NCBI RefSeq assembly: GCF_000420085.1
Contig: NZ_ATUG01000003.1
Coordinates: 1,116,001 to 1,180,000 of the forward strand
Reading direction: 5' to 3'
Length of the DNA: 64,000 bases
From: Desulfospira joergensenii DSM 10085
GTDB lineage: Bacteria; Desulfobacterota; Desulfobacteria; Desulfobacterales; Desulfobacteraceae
The position numbers and the translations under genes are program-made. The notes beneath the pieces are model-generated. The model was given only the letters and a program-made list of their open reading frames with translations, was not told where the DNA came from and did not search any database. Shown one piece after another: positions 62,142 to 64,000 of this stretch (the stretch's first letter is position 1; each line of letters opens with the position of its first letter).

Positions 62142-62645
62142 TTAGTTTTCCTTTTTGTCTATTCCGTTTTTGTGTATATCCCCCGGAAAAATCCGGTCAA
62201 AGGCCGGGATGCTGCCCTGAGATGATTTCAGTACCAGAAAATAACCTATACTCATTGCAAAAACAACACCTGCCATGGCCCAGACGTATTCAGCACTGAT
62301 TTCACTGAAATCTAAAATAATTATTTTCCGGGCAATGGCCATTAACGCTGTTGCCATAACAATCTGGACATGGATCACGTCCTCTCTTAGATAAATGCAG
62401 ATATTGACAAATATCTCAATCGCTATGAGTACCGCCATAAAAGCACCAAAGGTGGCAAGTATGTCGCTTATGGTTAGCAAAAACTTAGGTGGTGTCATCA
62501 GTTTTTGATATATAACCCAGCAAACGTCAACCACACCCCAGAGGATAACAGCTGTCATAATTAATGCGAGAACCTTTACTGAAAACCGAATTACACTGAG
62601 CAGCTTTAAAACGAAAGGATCATCAGTATGGTGATGGTCATTCAT
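62142..62645 (-). CDS. PsiE-like inner-membrane protein
   Basis: The 167-residue protein has four membrane helices (VKVLALIMTAVILWGVVDV; ILATFGAFMAVLIAIEIFV; VQIVMATALMAIARKIIILD; YVWAMAGVVFAMSIGYFLVL) with the PsiE-family layout including EIFVNICIYLREDVIHVQ. PsiE proteins respond to phosphate starvation in E. coli, but their function is unknown. The gene lies 38 nt upstream of mrpA on the same strand and may share its transcript. Confidence 0.75.
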   Translation of the reverse strand: MNDHHHTDDPFVLKLLSVIRFSVKVLALIMTAVILWGVVDVCWVIYQKLMTPPKFLLTISDILATFGAFMAVLIAIEIFVNICIYLREDVIHVQIVMATALMAIARKIIILDFSEISAEYVWAMAGVVFAMSIGYFLVLKSSQGSIPAFDRIFPGDIHKNGIDKKEN

Positions 62646-62673
62646 TCTATTTCTCCCTAAGCAGTTGTATTTA

Positions 62674-63588
62674 CTATAAAGTTATCGCTTCCAATATATT
62701 CAATCCCTCTCCCTTTTTCTTAACCGCCAGGAGGGGTCTGTCAAGTTTTCTGATCAACCCTTCTGTGATACTGCCGAGAAGAATCGCAGCGATATCTCCG
62801 CTGCGTCCCCGGGCACCCACAACAATCAAATGAGCTCCCATATTTACAGAAAATTCTTGTATCCCTTTGACAATATCATCACTTTTCTTGAAAAACGGCT
62901 TGATGCCGATCGATTTCAAATCGACCTTTGATAGTGATTCCCTTAACTTTGATTTTGCGTTCTCCAACATGATGTCGGCAAATTCCTCGTAGGTCTTTCC
63001 TGTTTTATGATGTCCTGTGGGTACATTATAATTATTTAGGATATGAATATGGTCCAGCCCAGCAGCTTTCGCAAATGCACTTCCAACTTCCAGGGCATTT
63101 AAAGAATGATCAGAAAAATCCACGGCCACTAATATTTTTCCAAGTAACGCCTTTCGTCCTCTGGGGACAATCATCACCGAGCAAAACGCTTTTCTTGCCA
63201 ATTTTTCTGAAAGGGTGTTATTTGATATATTGCCATTGGTTTGGTGCCCGATGATCAAGAGATCGATATCATGTTTTTTTGTGTATGAGATTAAAAGCCC
63301 CAGCAGGGATCCTTCCAAAGGCCGAAAAATCAGTTTTGAATCCTCATGACCGTTAAAGTGTTGTTCAACAATCTGTTTCATTCTTTCTTCTATGGCGGTC
63401 TCGACCGGAGATGCAATTTGAGGATAGATTTTTTTTACTTCATCTGGAATATCAAATGTGTCGGATACGTAGACAAAATGTATCTCCTCGGATTTGGCCA
63501 TTTTTGATAATATGCCAGCATATTGAATCAGGTTTTCATCATGATCGTCCAGATTCAAACCAACCATTATTTTTTTGTATCGGTACAT
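62674..63588 (-). CDS. Double UspA universal stress protein
   Basis: ATG 63588 follows AAAGGAGGCTTT. Reading to 63684 would add 32 non-family residues. The 304-residue protein has two UspA domains: KKIMVGLNLDDHDENLIQYA and LVAVDFSDHSLNALEVG at the strand-1 positions, and ATP-loop motifs DLLIIGHQTNGNIS (degenerate) and LIVVGARGRSGDIAAILLGS (canonical GxRGRxG-like) in the two halves. It probably binds ATP and joins the stress/ion cluster with PsiE and Mrp, 29 nt before the PsiE-like gene. Confidence 0.9.
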   Translation of the reverse strand: MYRYKKIMVGLNLDDHDENLIQYAGILSKMAKSEEIHFVYVSDTFDIPDEVKKIYPQIASPVETAIEERMKQIVEQHFNGHEDSKLIFRPLEGSLLGLLISYTKKHDIDLLIIGHQTNGNISNNTLSEKLARKAFCSVMIVPRGRKALLGKILVAVDFSDHSLNALEVGSAFAKAAGLDHIHILNNYNVPTGHHKTGKTYEEFADIMLENAKSKLRESLSKVDLKSIGIKPFFKKSDDIVKGIQEFSVNMGAHLIVVGARGRSGDIAAILLGSITEGLIRKLDRPLLAVKKKGEGLNILEAITL

Positions 63589-63890
63589 AAAGCCTCCTTT
63601 AACGTGTAAATTATATTTTTGATAAGGCGTTTTCGTCGTCGTTATTTTCCTTCTACAATTGTGGTTAAAATCCGGTCCCATCAATCATGGGAGCATTCGG
63701 CAGAGACATTTCCGGTTATAAATTAAGTAGTTAGAATGACGATTATAATCGCATTCTTTTATTTTCATTGTACTATTATTTGTTCGAATTACAGTGAAAG
63801 TCTAAAATAGTTGCAAAGCCTCTTAGAGGCTCTGCATTTGTTCTAAATATTTAGTATCTTTATTATGGATGTTTGAACACTGCCGAGCAC
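63589..63890. other. Upstream region of the stress gene with a palindrome
   Basis: A near-perfect inverted repeat at 63734-63756 (GAATG-A-CGATTA / TAATCG-CATTC) is followed by a T-rich stretch. It could be an operator or a weak terminator. No other gene or RNA is seen. Confidence 0.45.
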
Positions 63891-63977
63891 CTACAATTCA
63901 CATGTTCCGGTTTTTGATCCATAACATTTATCTAAGTGATATGCGATAAGAAGTATTGCGATTGTTGCTGATATCAT
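63891..63977 (-). CDS. Small hydrophobic ORF (28 aa)
   Basis: ATG 63977 follows an excellent GGAGG site 5 nt upstream. The peptide, starting MISATIAILLIAYHLDKCYG, is a single membrane-like helix with a polar tail ending at TAG. Its shortness leaves it uncertain, but the ribosome site and the helix argue for a small membrane peptide. The right edge of the window hides what lies upstream. Confidence 0.35.
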   Translation of the reverse strand: MISATIAILLIAYHLDKCYGSKTGTCEL

Positions 63978-64000
63978 AGGGAACCTCCGTTATTTATCAT

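Noticed and set aside
1..64000. CRISPR array
   Set aside because: No regularly spaced identical short repeats with unique spacers were seen on either strand, and no cas-like gene.

Overview
The window looks like chromosome of an anaerobic, Gram-negative bacterium of the Desulfobacterota (Desulfobacterales-like). Support: a TonB receptor and a TolC remnant (outer membrane), a futalosine-type menaquinone operon, a TRAP uptake system, a sigma-54 activator, many radical-SAM enzymes and a complete seven-subunit Mrp antiporter operon. No marker gene fixes the species, so this placement is inference. Ordinary chromosome is GC-rich and tightly packed; accessory stretches (about 5.5-17.9, 22.8-26.5 and 34-38 kb) are AT-richer and full of broken genes.

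1-5.5 kb holds a plus-strand operon: a substrate-binding protein cut by the left edge, a TonB-dependent receptor, a GTG-started radical-SAM enzyme fused to a second substrate-binding-like domain, and a methyltransferase. It reads as uptake plus processing of a metal chelate or tetrapyrrole-like ligand. 5.5-12 kb is a scrapyard: a PhzF fragment, a ribbon-helix-helix/coiled-coil gene pair, truncated RAYT and frameshifted IS110 transposases, a MoaD/ThiS-like protein, a frameshifted TolC, and a frameshifted lipase fused at its 3' end to something else.

12.4-17.7 kb and 35.2-37.3 kb look like two clusters of integron gene cassettes without an integrase (CALIN-like), both read on the minus strand. 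Cassette ORFs start a few bases after GTTRRRY-like cores, with attC-like imperfect palindromes between them. Each cluster is preceded by the same roughly 67-bp sequence, and each contains a group II intron: one with its reverse transcriptase but cut by an IS481-type element, the other without any ORF. The second cluster lies beyond a tRNA-Arg gene and near a HEPN-like gene.

17.9-29.5 kb has scattered genes: LysR regulator, SprT/DUF2786 protein, acetyltransferase, phosphoesterase, an STN/PDZ protein, a duplicated C39-like cysteine peptidase (one copy broken) flanking a MocR regulator with a palindromic operator, an amidohydrolase and an orphan sigma-54 regulator. A perfect 44-bp palindrome sits at 25617-25660. 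29.7-33.9 kb holds the most suggestive pathway: a SpeD-family pyruvoyl decarboxylase, a GNAT/BioF2-like acyltransferase, an ATP-grasp ligase and a PLP decarboxylase, three of them with overlapping or closely spaced ends and with no spermidine synthase.

38.2-64 kb is mostly housekeeping: tadA, purA, tRNA-Pro, a PAS histidine kinase and TRAP genes. A long minus-strand operon carries ParA-like ATPase, two uncharacterised proteins, mqnE, mqnC, aminofutalosine deaminase, mqnA and an EamA transporter. Divergent from it is a plus-strand gene for a very acidic repeat protein ending in a formylglycine-generating-enzyme-like fold that lacks the expected cysteine. A Xer recombinase, an amphi-Trp protein, mrpABCDEFG, a PsiE-like protein and a double UspA stress protein follow.
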